Both the position numbers and the translations under genes were made by a program. Positions 28,201 through 43,200 of a DNA stretch of 64,000 nucleotides are shown piece by piece; position 1 is the first letter of the stretch, and each line of letters starts with the position of its first letter. This DNA is from Mytilus galloprovincialis. Its lineage: Eukaryota > Mollusca > Bivalvia > Mytilida > Mytilidae. The notes beneath the pieces are model-generated. The model worked only from the letters and a program-made list of their open reading frames with translations, had not been told where the DNA came from and did not search any database. The stretch spans positions 39,490,602 to 39,554,601 of the forward strand of contig NC_134850.1 of assembly GCF_965363235.1 (NCBI RefSeq), read 5' to 3'.

Positions 28201-31200
28201 ACTTCTACTTTATCAAAAACTACCTTGACCAAAAACTTTAACCTGAAATTTGCACTATCATTTTCTATGTTCAGTGAACCGTAAAATTGGGGTCAAAACT
28301 CTAATTTGGCATTTAAATTAGAAAGATCATATCATAGGGCACATGTATACTAAGTTTCAAGTTGATTGGACTTCAACTTCATCAAAAACTACCTTGACCA
28401 AAAACTTTAACCTGAAATTTGCACTATCATTTTCTATGTTCAGTGAACCGTAAAATTGGGGGTCAAAACTCTAATTTGGCATTTAAATTAGAAAGATCAT
28501 ATCATAGGGCACATGTATACTAAGTTTCAAGTTGATTGGACTTCAACTTCATCAAAAACTACCTTGACCAAAAACTTTAACCTGAAATTTGCACTATCAT
28601 TTTCTATGTTCAGTGAACCGTAAAATTGGGGTCAAAACTCTAATTTGGCATTTAAATTAGAAAGATCATATCATAGGGCACATGTATACTAAGTTTCAAG
28701 TTGATTGGACTTCAACTTCATCAAAAACTACCTTGACCAAAAACTTTAACCTGAAGCCAAAAACTTTAACCTGAAATTTGCACTATCATTTTCTATGTTC
28801 AGTGAACCGTAAAATTGGGGTCAAAACTCTAATTTGGCATTTAAATTAGAAAGATCATATCATAGGGCACATGTATACTAAGTTTCAAGTTGATTGGACT
28901 TCAACTTTATCAAAAACTACCTTGACCAAAAACTTTAACCTGAAGCCAAAAACTTTAACCTGAAATTTGCACTATCATTTTCTATCAGTGAACCGTAAAA
29001 TTGGGGTCAAAACTCTAATTTGGCATTTAAATTAGAAAGATCATATCATAAGGAACATGTGTACTAAGTTTCAAGTTGATTGGACTTCAACTTCATCAAA
29101 AACTACCTCCACCAAAAACTTTAACCTGAAGCGGGACAGACGGACGAACGGACGAACGGACGAACGAACAGACGGACGAACGAACAGACGGACGAACGGA
29201 CGCACAGACCAGAAAACATAATGCCCCTGAATGGGGCATAAAAATCAGCCCAATATCTGAAGGCGTTTAGAAAAAAGTTCGTATAATTGTGATTTTCAAC
29301 AATTTCTCAAAGTCCAAAGCTAGTAATTTCGGCAAAAATTAGTAAAGCAGAACGAAACTAAAACTTGATCTGTAACTCATCATGGTTAACTCACATACCA
29401 AAAATCAACCCAATATCTGAAGGCGTTTAGAAATAAACTCCATATAATTGTTTGTTGCGGAATGACGGAGTCTACTTTGTGAAACAGAACAAACACACCT
29501 AAAGGTAATTTTTTAATTATGTTATCAAAAGCACAAAACCAGTTTTCTAAATGTTGTCACCCATGCATTCTTTTAAATGCTATTTTATCAATTTATTCTG
29601 TTATAATAACAAAGATATGAAACAAGTGAAGTATCAGTTGATTTTGAGCAAATTTTTCATATTAATAGATTAAAATATTAAAAAGTTACTAAAGATACTC
29701 AATCTAATGTACTGTGGATTCCTTATTATTCGTTAGATACCAATTTTCGTGGGTTTCATAAGTACAGGTGAACCATGAATTCAAATGTTCAACGAATAAC
29801 ATATTTTTAAAAGGCTTTGTATACAGAATTGGCAAAACCACAAAATCAAACATCTACGAAAATGCAAGTTTTCAGCAATCCTTAAAAATTTATACCCCCA
29901 AAAATAAATGAATGAAGGTAAATTTTGATTCATAATAGAGTAGTTAAAAAAAAACCAAGGTAGCAATAAAAACAAATCAATGTGATGCCCTTGCACTCCA
30001 CTCTGAATTAACTGTACAATCACAAAGTCAATGTAGGACTTTCCTTTAGATTCCTCACCGAAAAATAAGCCTTATGACAAACATTTAATGCAACCAGTTT
30101 ATCATGCAAATTAAGCTTCTGGCAAGCTTTCAGCAAACACCATTATGCAAATCGTATTTGCTGTAAACTTGCCGCAATTGTTAGCTACAGCAATATTGAA
30201 GTAAACTTTAAAACCAGTTATTTTTTCTGATGTGTGTTTGCAGCAAACTAATGCAGAAACTACACATTTAGCAATGTCATGTGGTCAAACAAATTCATTA
30301 TATCTCTTTCAAATTTTTGAATGTTTCCATCCCTTTAAAAGTTTTATTGACATCATCCTTGGTTGGTTGACCTTAAGGGAATATATGTGTCATAGATGAT
30401 AAGAATAAGTTTTTATAGAAAAATGAGGTGTGGTATGATTGCCAATGAGACAACCATCCAAATGAGTTAAAATGAGTTTCACAATTGAGACATCACACAA
30501 TGAGACTAATCACTGGAGATGTACTTGCATCAGCGGCACCATTGGTGCCACATGTGGAGAAGATATTGCTAATCCTTCTTCCATAAAAGTCCAATGTACA
30601 AGTAACAGGCTATTATTTGAATTTGGAATTATTTTTAAATATGGAATTTGTATAAATTCTAGTGCTTGAATTTTTTAATAAATTCCGTATATTTGGTATT
30701 ATAATATTGGGGCAGTTCATAACACTTTCCATACAATGTATTTGTATAGATAGTGTTGTGCGCGGCACAGTACATTCTATTGAAAATGCACTATCTTCTT
30801 CATAATTTAAAATGTAAACAGCACAGAACATTAAGGTTCATGTGGACCCTATGGCTAAAATGGCCGTAATTTCACCTCAAAATTTACTCTGAGTACAGGC
30901 AAACCTGTGCATCTTGAAAAGTTTTAAGGCATGGAATGCCCTAGATGAATAGAATTCAAATGCATTGTAAGATTTAGAAAATTCATAACTTAACTGGATT
31001 TTGCCGTACACTTTTTTTCGTCCCTGCAGAAGATGATAAAATTAACAAACAGTCGAGTTTACCTTGATATGGTCCACTCAGGTACACAGTTTAAATAACC
31101 AATTATCGTCAGGTATCTATTGTCCATCTCGTCCATGTCAAGCAATACAGGTCACTCCAATAAATACCTGTGGGGAAGTTCTCAAACCTGTTTCCCAACT

Positions 31201-34200
31201 TAATTTATTTGGGAACCTTCTGGAGGAATGAAAAAAAGTGCACGGCAAAATCCTGGTAAGTTTTTATTTTTCTAAAACATAAAACATATTTGAAATTTAT
31301 TTATCTAGGGCATGCCATGCCTGAAATTTTTTACAGATGCGCAGGTTTATCTGTACTCAGAGTAAATTTTGAGGTGAAAATACGGCCATTTTAGCCATAG
31401 GGTCCACATGAACCTTAAAGTAAAGAATAAACATGGAATGTATTAAAAAATTTCAAGCACAAGAAATTATGCAAATTCCATAATTAAAAATAAATCCCAG
31501 TTGAAATAATAGCCTGTTAAGTATACAATTTGGATTGGACTAAAGGATAAATATTTTTTACAAACAACTAGCTTACCATGAAAAGAATTTTATAATCATC
31601 ACATTTCTGTTTCCAAGGCTGAATTTTAATTCCTCTTTTTGTCATGAATCCAGTTGGATCTACTGTCCCTCCACTCTTAATAAATATCACTTTAATATGA
31701 TTGAAACAGTTTGACTTCACTGCCACTCCTATATCTTCTCCAGCTACAACCTATGAAAATTAACATGCAAACCATGTCAGAACAATCAAATGTCTACACA
31801 AGACAAGCTCATTTTTACTTTCAATCGTGATACTTCTGTCACATGTGCCATTTAATTTTAAATCTGGTTTTTTTTCTTCAAAAGTCTGTGTTTGAGTTCT
31901 GATGGTTATAAGGTCTCTGGAGCTACAAATTTAATGTACATATAATTTCATCAAAATAGTTGAGAAACCGCCTTCCATTCTTTAAAGGACCATTTTAATC
32001 ATTTTTCTCCACATTTGCTTATATAATTTCAGCTTTAGGGTCTGAATGAGATTATTGATTTTGACATCTCCAAAATGTGCCTCCTGAAGACTGAAAAATA
32101 GGTCCATTGAAGAAATAAAAACTGTGGAGATACGGCGCAACATGTAAAAAACCTCTCCCCCTTTTTTACAAAATACTCAATAACTCAAAAATGAAATTTT
32201 GAATCATCACCAAAAAGTATACAGATATTAAGATTAATATAACTAAGAAGTGTGTTAAGTTTTAAGCAATAATCAAGAATCTTTTTTGAGATACGGTGCG
32301 ACATGTGAAAAAAAACACACCCCTGTTTTAGTTACAAAGTGCCATAACTCAAAAAAGTTTAAATCTCATTTTCACCAAAAAGTATACAGATCATTTGACC
32401 ATCATAAGAAACAACTATATTAAGTTTCATGAAATTTAGATAATTCGTTCTCAAGTTACGGTGCAACATGTTTACGCTGCACAGACAGACGGACGGACGG
32501 ACAGACAGACAGACGGACGGACACCGGATATTTGTATACCATAATACGTCCCGTCAAAATTTTTGACGGGCGTATAAAAATAACTTTGAATCTAAATTCC
32601 AATCTGCCATTTTTGATATTGGTCTTTCAGTTAAGTCAGGTCTGGCAAATATGACTGTTTACTGTATATTGTTATAGAACAAACTTACTCTGTGTCTAAT
32701 ATATAATAGATCATTAGGATGTAAAATGTCAATGTTTGGTCTAATATTCTTTATAACTATGTCAATATCTCTGAGAAATCCACCAGTAGCTTCAATTATC
32801 ACCTCATTCATATTATTACCCAGTTTTGCAAATCCGGAAAATGGGGCAACGATCTATAAAATAAATATCTTTTTTATAAATTGAATCACAATATACTAAT
32901 TATATAATATAAGCAATTATAACTGAGTTCAGCAATTATGTTTATATTTAAGCAATTGCTCTTTTGTGAATACATCTATGAAACATAATGATAAAAATAT
33001 ATTAATTTCAGTTTTTACTTCTTATACAAATAAGGAGATGTGGCTCAAGAATCCAGGTTCTTTTTCCACAATTTGTCTTTCACCTACCCATGTTAAACTG
33101 AGCATAGAGCATGGCATGAAAGAGTTATTTCACAATTTAAAAAAAAAATGATTGCATGAATTAAGACATTGTGATGAGAGTCTCCTCATCATTCAGACAT
33201 CATTTTTGTGATTCCTTCCATTAAATTAGCTGTGGAATAGAGAGTTAAAATATTAGACACTGATTTAAGAATGTCACATTAGATTTGTGTCAAGATAGCT
33301 ATAGTTCAACTCCAAAGGGACACAACTCTTTCTTATCTTAATAATTCAGTAATTATGCATTGGAATGGATATTCTGGTCTCAGATTGATGATATTAATAT
33401 GTATGTTAATGTCTTTTATAATTATAATAAAATTATATTGTGCTTTTGTCCCATTGTTTTTACTTTGTACAGTTACAATTTTCCTGTGGTTATTGGCAAT
33501 GACCGTAACATTGGTTCAACACCACCAAAATTTTGATTCATCCAATTTTGACTTATCGAGAGTTGAAATACATATATTTGTGGTAAACGGACAGAAAGTC
33601 ACTGAGGACAAAAAGTCACAGGACATAAAGTCACAAATAATTTGTTGACAATTGTTTGAATACATGAGAGAAAGATCTTGAAATATTTTCTTTTTGTAAC
33701 ATATATTTAGGCAATTGTTCTTTTAAAAGCCTTGATAAAGGAAAAAATATTAAAATTTAATCATGCAAAGGATATATTTATTGGCAGAATGAAGCCATTT
33801 TAGTATCAAGTCATTTTGACATTTTGTTTTCCATAACAATTATTCGATCGTTATTGATATTTATTGAATAAGTTTTGATTACAAAGTTGCTCCATATCTA
33901 ATAGTTAATGAAAAAACAAAAAAAATATTTTTAAAATTATTGTGTTCTTGTTCAAGGTAAAGTAATCTCAAAACTGAATTTTTACTTTTTGTCCTGTGAA
34001 TTTTTGTCCGTGATTTTTTGTCTGTGACTTTTTGTCCTGTGACTTTCTGTCCTACATTCATATTTGTATGGAACAAATTTCCAACATTTTGTGTTAACCA
34101 AGTTCATGACAATGAGAATTAACTGTATATATTTTGTTCTTTTTTTCTTTCTTGATTATATAAGATGTGACCATTTAGTAAAATTCAATGGTACAGGTGG

Positions 34201-37200
34201 GGTGTTAAATTTATTTAATTTCTGTGTATGATGGGGGTTAAATGAGAGTGCCTTCCAGGAGAAGTACATAATATTTTCTGAAACAGCCCTAATCTGTTGA
34301 TCTGTAAAATTGAATTTTAGTATCTATACATTCACTATTTTTTTTAGATTTAATTACCTGTACTTATAAGGAAGGGGAAAGAAATATAAACAGAAAGTTT
34401 ATACATGCAATCCAGTCTATCTTGTAACAAAAAACAAACAATATATGTATATGTATATTCTACCCTGTAAATCTTTGTGGAAACAGTATTGGTTCTCCCT
34501 AACATCAATTTCTTCAGCATGAGTATACATAATATCTATATTAGAGTCACTTTAATGGAATACTAACTGTTTTTCCCACTTCAGCTTCCAAGTCTACTCC
34601 TCCTTCCCTGCCAGCTGGGTAAAAACCATTATAGTCACATCCACCTCCCTTCAAGCGTGTCATTTTAGGAAAATGTTTGTGTGCACCAGGACCAAAGATC
34701 GAAGCAAGCTTAGACATTGCATTTTCATACCTACAATTAATAGTAGTTTTATTGTAAAATAATAACATGCTTTTATCAATAATACATCCATGGTTATTAC
34801 TATATTTTCTTTCAATGTGCAATGTTATATTATGCATCCCCCTAATGTCATTTTACTTTTTCTAATCCTCTCCAAAATAAATTTAATAAAATGCTTCGCT
34901 GAACACAGCCTGATATTACCATATATATTGAACCCTAAACAGTTGGGGAAAGTTTGAACACAAAATTCATGTTTTATACTGTCTGAATTTGGAGTGTGAT
35001 AACATTTTTGAAATAATTAATGTTTCGAACACATAATAAATGTAGTAAAAAATCTTTAAAAAATTCCAAAAATATTTGAGCCAGTCGTACATTTTATGCC
35101 TTATTCTGATTTTGATTCCTTATGACTTAATAACAAAAGGTAATTATGAAAATCAGTTGGCCACCACAATGATTGATATTAAAAAAAAGATCAATACACT
35201 TACACACAAGTTATTGTCCTGAAACTACAAAAAAGCTTGTTTTTGGTCTCTTTAAGGCCCCTAGTTCCCAAACAGTTAACTTAAGTTATAGGAAAGCAAA
35301 AAATTGCTTGAGGTCGTAAAAAAATCTGAAAAACAAGCAAACAAATTTTGTTAAAACTATAAAAAAAAAAATGTGATTTATTTATTACTTCATTATTTTA
35401 CTTATTATAATTATGTACTGAAAGGCTAAGTAATAGTATTTACCCATTTTTCAAGATGGTATAAGCTTCTTTGACAGACTTCACTAAGGAGAAAAACTCC
35501 TTATACTTGTTGAAGAAAGAATTGGCGAAACCATTAAGTCCTTGCAACGATGTAACCAACTCTTCTACTGTTGTTGTTATGTTATCAACAACATTCTGTC
35601 TCATCTCACGCTTAAAAATATAAATAAGTATTTATAGCATACACTGAAACACGAAAAAATAAATAGAAAGATAAATTGTAAGCTAAATGTAACTTCAAAA
35701 ACCCCTTCAACAAGATGCTCAAATTTTAATAACACCAACAATCTTTTACTTAAGAATTAAATGTTTCTTTTAATAATTTTATTGGGGTGTAAAAATATTG
35801 ATTGAAACACATTTTGAATGAAGCCCTTCATTTTAACAAGAGGCAGTAAAGAACCTGTGTTGCTTACCTGCTTTAATTCAACCATAGAAATTTTTGGTAA
35901 GAATCATCATGGTAGGGCAATAACTCTATAAAGAGTTAACTGACAATTTCAGTCATATTGACATATTTGTAGATCTTGTCTTGCTAATAATCTTTGCTTA
36001 TAAAATTTCAATCCATCTATTATAGCTTCCAAAATAATAGGCAAAACTACAAAGTATTGGGAAAAAATGCCATTCAAATGCAATTACTTTTATTCAAATT
36101 TTCGGAGTGACTTTTATTATTATTTCTTATTCTACTCTTTCCTGGCTCATAAGGTCCATTTTTAGTATTATTAATTGAGCATGTTATTAAAATTTTGCTT
36201 TACTCCACATGATCCAATTGGATGTTTACACTTTTTATTAATTACATTATCAATATAATACATGTTTTTTATAATGACTTTAAACTCACTGATGACAAGT
36301 GCTCAGTATATAAGATAACTTGTTTAACCAGTGGAACATATTTCACAGACAAGGAACTTATTTCACCAGGTAAGGAACAAATTTCACAAATCCAGAACTT
36401 ATTTCACCAGGTAAGGAATAAATCTCACTAACATGGAACTTATTTCACTAGGTAAGGAACAAATTTCACCAACCCAGAACTTATTTCACCAAGTAAAGTG
36501 TAGAACTTATTTCATAGAGATGGAACAAATTATATAGAAATTGTCTGTGAAAAAAGTTCTCCCAGAACATATTTCCTGTGAAATTAGTTCCACTGGAACT
36601 TTTTTCACAGGAACAAATTTTGGCTCACATATACTGAAGATTTCTGTCATGAAAGAATTTGTTGTCATCTTGACTGATCATTTTTGCTATTTGAAGTTTC
36701 TTTCTATCTATTGCAGTTAGCTGGTCTAAATTTCAGGGTTTTCGCTAAGGAATTTTGAAGGCGAGTCCAGGGACTCGTAATTTTTTGCCATGATGAGTCC
36801 AAAAGCAAGAAGAAAATATTTTATTGCACAATAATGTATTATTTAGTCTCCATTTCCTAACAGAGCAATGAAATGACATTAAATTCAGATCACTTTTAAA
36901 CTTTTGCTATAAAATGATGATATTTGTGTTTAACTGTGTTCAGTTTATACAAAATATTTCAGTCTTGATGCACCTGTTGACTCACCAATTTTGTAAATGG
37001 TGAGTCCAGACAGATTTTGATGAGTCCAAGAATCATAGACTCGCTTAAGTGAGAACCCCAAGTCTTGCTGATCATTTTTGCAATAAAAAAATTCACTGTA
37101 TCTATCACAGTTTCAAATTATTATACAACAAGAATGTTTCCATAGTACATGGATGCCCCATCCGCTCTATCATTTTCTATGTTCAGTGGACCGTGATAAT

Positions 37201-40200
37201 GGGGTAAAAACTCTATTTTGGCATTAAAATGAGAAAGATAATTTCATAGGGAATATGTGTACTAATTTCAAGTTGATTGGACTTCTACTTCATCAAAAAC
37301 TACCTTGACCAAAATCTTTTAACCTGAAGCTGGACAGACAAACAGACGCACAGACCAGAAAACATAATGCCCATAGAAGGAGCCTAAAAATGAAAAAAAT
37401 GGTAAAATTTGTAAATTAAGGACCATACCTACTCCTACCATAAGTTGTCTTGACAGTTTTAACGTACATGGACAATTGGTAGTGCTCAACATTTTAAAGA
37501 CCAAACAGCCTATTTATTTCTACCAGTGATTTTTTCCTTAAAATTTTGTGTGAAGGTATTTCATGATTTGAAGAACAAAAAATGATGAAAAAAATTGGGG
37601 GTCACCAACTTAGTTTTGTCGCTATAGCAACCTCAGTTTCGTGTTTTCCCGAATATTGACATAATATTTGCTTGTTATAGAAACTCTCCAAAAAATCCTT
37701 TATATCAAAATTACAAGCATAATTCTTGTTTCACATTAAACAGCAGATTTGTATCTATCAAATACATGTTCAAGAGTTTAAGCCTCATATTGTTTTGATC
37801 TTTAAAAATATGATTTATTTTATTCCTGCAAAAAATAAAACGTAAAAATGAAAAACGTTTCCAGTATCAAAACAAATCTGCCAGTGACTTCTTTATAATA
37901 ATTTCAAGAAGGAGAGTGCCACGTGTACTCTTCAAAATATAGCCAAAAAAAGTGTATGTCACCGACCTTTCAAAAAAGATATGAGCAATTTTCATGTTTT
38001 TTTCTTGTTGGTTTTGAAGAAAAGAGTTGTCTTTCTTCAGAACATCGCATCTGACGTCATAGTACAAACTTCCCTTGCTGGCGCACTATTTGAAAAAAAA
38101 AATCGCAAATTGGACGTTTGAAACCCACATTTAAATTTCCAAGAATAACAACTATAATCACCTACTTTATTATCCGGTAATACAAGAGATTAAATGCATG
38201 TGTCAGTATTAGATCTTATAATGTTGTTGTCGCACAATATTAACCTTCAGAAACCCCATCCGTCGGAATGGAAAATTTTTTGAAATAACCTTTCTCGCCG
38301 CTTTTGTTAGGAAAGTCTGTTGTCTGTTTTTGTCCTCTGTCCCTCATTAGCAAAATTATTGAAAATAAATGAAAGATGGCACTGGCTAACTACAGTGTAT
38401 TTTAGGCTTAAATTAAAATATTGTTTGTTTGCCCTTTACCGACCGACCCTATAAATTTGTTCCGCCTGAAAATCTTTTATTTGCATTTACCAGCAAGATT
38501 TTATTTTATTTTATTTTTTCGTCCTACCAAAAATCTTATATTTGTATTTCCCCCTCAAAACTTTTTTACCGGAATCCTCGGGTTTTATCTTTATCGTATA
38601 AGGTCTAGTCCGTTTGGTATCACGTGAGCGTTTGACATGCACACTTGCATATAGCATGCATAGAGTTTCAAAGCATTTGTTTGAAATCGATGTTAAACGC
38701 TTTGAAATAATGATATGACGTACGTTAACTCTGCATCTTTTTACTTGAAGAGCAGGGTTCATTTACAAAAAAGTTTGTTTAATAAAAAATTATTAACGTG
38801 TGTACAAACTATTTTGTGAAAACGGACGTTGTATTTTATGTAGGGATGGCCTTTTGTGATCCGTAGATTAGGATGATTATCATGGTTAACGATGCCTTCG
38901 ACCAGCATTGCCATATTATTTATATCTAACATGAACCAAAGGTGACAAAAGCCTGTAAAATGGAGAATATTTGGCAGTAAAATCACCAAAGTTTTCCATA
39001 CAAATCATTTATAAATGTGATGTAAAATACGTGACAATTGAGTTCAAGTTTTGTAGCATTTTTATTGGAAACATGGGCACACACGGAAATTTAAACACTC
39101 TAGGGACTTTTTCTTATAGTAATGTATGTCTGCCCGGACATATTTAACCTGAACAAAGTTATCTCTCACAGAAAACCTTTAGGTAGAGGTAAGCACACAA
39201 GGTATGTAGTACAGAATATTAGTGCAATTTAAAACTCTTCAAAGTTACAGGAATAAATGAACGTTAAAAATATGCGACACAGCTCTTTATTTTGATATTT
39301 GAAAACAAAATAGTAGTGCAAAAAAAAGCCATATGAATTAACTTCACATTCTACATGCTATTTTTTTTTTCAAAACGTTGTCCCACAAACTTATAAGCAA
39401 AAGCAAAACAGACAAAAAATGACATTATGCAGATTTTGTATTTATAAAATAAAATATTATACCTACCTGCCTACCCATGTAAAAAATATACCGAGTCAAG
39501 TTATTTTTTTGGGGAAAAAAATAAAATATTTTACCTACCTACCTACCCTGTTTCAAAACATAGGGTCGGAAAAGGGCAAACAAACAATATTTTAATTTAG
39601 GCCTTACTATATCAGACTATATGTGTGTGGTTTTTTTTTTTCGCGTCAATTTCAGAAGTTTGCCGTAACAAACTCATTTGCTACTGTTGACAGACGGACA
39701 CACAAAAGCATGGACAAACTTCTTTATATCATTATATTTCTCGACTAAGACGAACGTATAGAAATTATTCCATCTAGTTTGTGAAGTCATTATTTCTGAA
39801 TATTTAAGATATAGGGAAATTAAAATTATAGGTATAATATATGAATTAAAGTTTTTGATTCTAAAACGTTATACATCTATCATGAAATACAATCCCTGTT
39901 ATAACTACCTCACATGACAATGTTTTGAATATACGAGACAGTAAATGTAAAATTCAAAAAGTTTTTAATTCAAAAATTAATTTAGAAATCATTTTCTGTT
40001 GAAAATTTCAAAGTTAGATTTCTCCAACAGGATAAAATATTATAAATCTAAATTGCAAATTTTGTATATTAAAAAAAAAAAGACAAGGTTGTTACCGGAA
40101 TTGAAAATCGAAATTTGTTTTCAATCTTTCCAGTCATAGTTATAGCTAAATGAAAGGGAGATATTTTATGTTGGATATTATTCTTGGAGCAATTGTTTTT

Positions 40201-43200
40201 GCCATAAGTTAAATTTACAACTATTTTATATGTTTTCCCTTACAGCTAATTCCCTAATGCATGTAGGGTAAAACTTTGGTTGGCTTCCTTGCTTTGTTTG
40301 TATAAATGTTTATTCAAGCTTTGTAATTAAGATTGACATCTTCACATATAGGTATGTAAACCGTATATATGATAATTCAATTGGACATTAACAAAATATA
40401 CCAACAAAGCAAGCAACTAGCTAAAGTGATTATCTACATACAGTAGGAAATTAGCTGTAAGCTTCAGTGAGATCAGGCGAAATGTGTATCATTTCTTCTT
40501 AAACAAATTGAAATGAAACAAATGACAAACGACAATGACCCTTTGTCATAATTATAAGATTTTGTCAAATAAGCAGTTTAAATAAATTTTAACTTCATTG
40601 CAAGATCGGACATTATTTTACGAGAATCATCCAGACATTAGTTACATGCATACGTTGACAGTATGTCAAAACTTCTAAGAATAATTTTTTATCGACCTTC
40701 TGAATACTCAATTTTTTTTAATTTTGAAAAATTGACATTAAAATTTGAACGATAAAATCATAGGAAACATGTGTATTAAGTTATAAGTTGATAATAAGAC
40801 TTCAACTTCATCAAAAACTACCTTGACCAAAAACTTTAACCTGAAGCAGGACAGATGGACGAACGAACGAACGACCGCACAGACCAGAAAACATAAATTG
40901 GACATAAAAATAACTTTCACCTATCTAATAACCCCGGTAACCTGTACACAATCGGTGCAAATGAAAGACAAAATGAAAGAATAAAAAAAAAATGAAATGC
41001 ATATTGGCGAAATACAAGACAAAATCTACGCATGTGAAAGAATAAAAATGAATAATATGAAAATTGTTAAAAATTGACTATAAAGGACAATAACTCCTTA
41101 GGGGTCAATTGACCATTTCCGTCATGTTGACTTATTTGTAAATCTTACTTTTCTGAACATTATTGATGTTTACAGTTTATCTCTATCTATAATAATATTC
41201 AAGATAATAACCAAAAACAGCAAAATTTCCTTAAAATTACAAATTCAGGGGCAGCAACCCAACAACAGGTTGTCAGATTCATCTGAAAATTTCAAGGCAG
41301 ATAGATCTTGACCTGATAAACAATTTTACCCCATGTCAGATTTGCTCTAAATGCTTTGTTTTTTGAGTTATAAGCCCAAAACTGCATTTTACCCCTATGT
41401 TCTATTTTTAGCCATGGCGGCCAACTTGGTTAGTTGGTCAGGTCACTGGACACAATTTTTAAACTAGATACCCTAATAATGATTGTGGCCAAGTTTGGTA
41501 AAAATTGGCCCAGTAGTTTCAGAGGAGAAGATTTTTGTAAAAGCTAACGACGGATGACGACGCCGACGGACGACGGACGCCAAGTGATGAGAAAAGCTCA
41601 CTTGGCCCTTTGGGCCAGGTGAGCTAAAAATGAAATGCAGATCGGTGTAAAAAAGAAGAGATCAAAAATTATATTTTATTGTTTTTTATTAGAACGAAGG
41701 TTAAATATAGTGTAGTATCTTTTGTGTCCATTTGTGTTAAATTTCCACAAGATATCAGCTAGACACTTAATTTCTCTTTACTTGGGAGACGTATTTTTAA
41801 GTGTACACCATGTTGGAATCCGTGAAAAACGCGAAATAGGACGTTATAATTTGACGTTTTTTCATTGCTAGAAACAACGTCATAGAGCTTTTATGTCACT
41901 ACCAAGTTGCGTTAGTTGATGTGCATAAACAATAGGCTGTTTGGTCTTTAAACACTTTTGCCAGTCAGATTTTCTCTACTGGTTTTCAAAATAATAGACA
42001 AAACTTGCATTTTCCCCCTATGTTTCATTTTAACATGATGGCAATCTTGGTTGGCAAAGAAGGGGACATCAGACATACTTTTCAAACTAGACACCCTTAT
42101 AATGATTGTGGTCTAATTTGTTTTAATTTGAGCAAGTAGTTTCAGGAAAGAGGTTTTTAAAATGATAATGACTACTAACGATGACGGATGGAAAGTGATT
42201 GAAAAGAAAAGATAACTTTACTCTTCAGGCCAGGGAGGGGGGGCTTAAAAATGAAATGGCTGCTTGGTATGAAAAATATATTTTATGGTTCAAACTCAGA
42301 AAAATGTTCAATTAAATTTCATTAAAAAGTATGAAAATCATTACACTTAAATAATATCACATAACAATAACAATTTTATGATACTTTTGTTGCAAGGCTA
42401 GCATTTTTTTATTTTCTTACCAAAGTCAGCTTCCCTTTGGTAAATTGTCTAACTGAGTCTTCTTCAATGTTTTCATTAACCCAAGCTTTACTTTTAACTG
42501 AAACTTGATTCATCACTGTAACCGACAAATCCGTTATTTCACCTATTTCAGTCAAGTCAAGCCAATATAACTTGGAGTCTGAAATAAATATATTTCATCT
42601 GGTAGATAAAAAATATGTAGAAATAAAAGCAATATAGCTGTTCTTATAAAATTTTGATGTGGGTATTAGATGACATAATTTCATCATTTATACATTACGA
42701 AACTCCTATCATTCATAAAATTTTGATTCTTCCTTTCAGTTCTAATTTACCAAATCATTTGTGGAACAGTCTTTAAATAATTTGGTTCTGTAAAAAAATA
42801 AAACTCTGAAAAAAAAACTTTATGAAAAAGATTTAAAACTCTATGAAAAAGATTTAAAACATTTTATTTCATCTGAACATTTATAATTTATAAAGATATA
42901 AGTATAGTACCACAGCACTAGTATTTACAAAGAAATGTATTCTTATCATTAACTATCAGTATCAATATTTCCTTTGTCTTCATACGAACATAGTTTGAAG
43001 ATTTCACTGACCTATATCAAAATAGAAATACAGTACATTTTCAAAATTTGCAACATTTTTTTTTAGCTTAATTATTGAAGAAATGTATTTTAGAACCTGG
43101 ATAAAAGTATATTAAAAGCTGTCATTGTGCATTCTAATGCAACAACATTTGTAACGATCATTTTGATTGGATAACGTCACTCATTTACATGACATCAATT

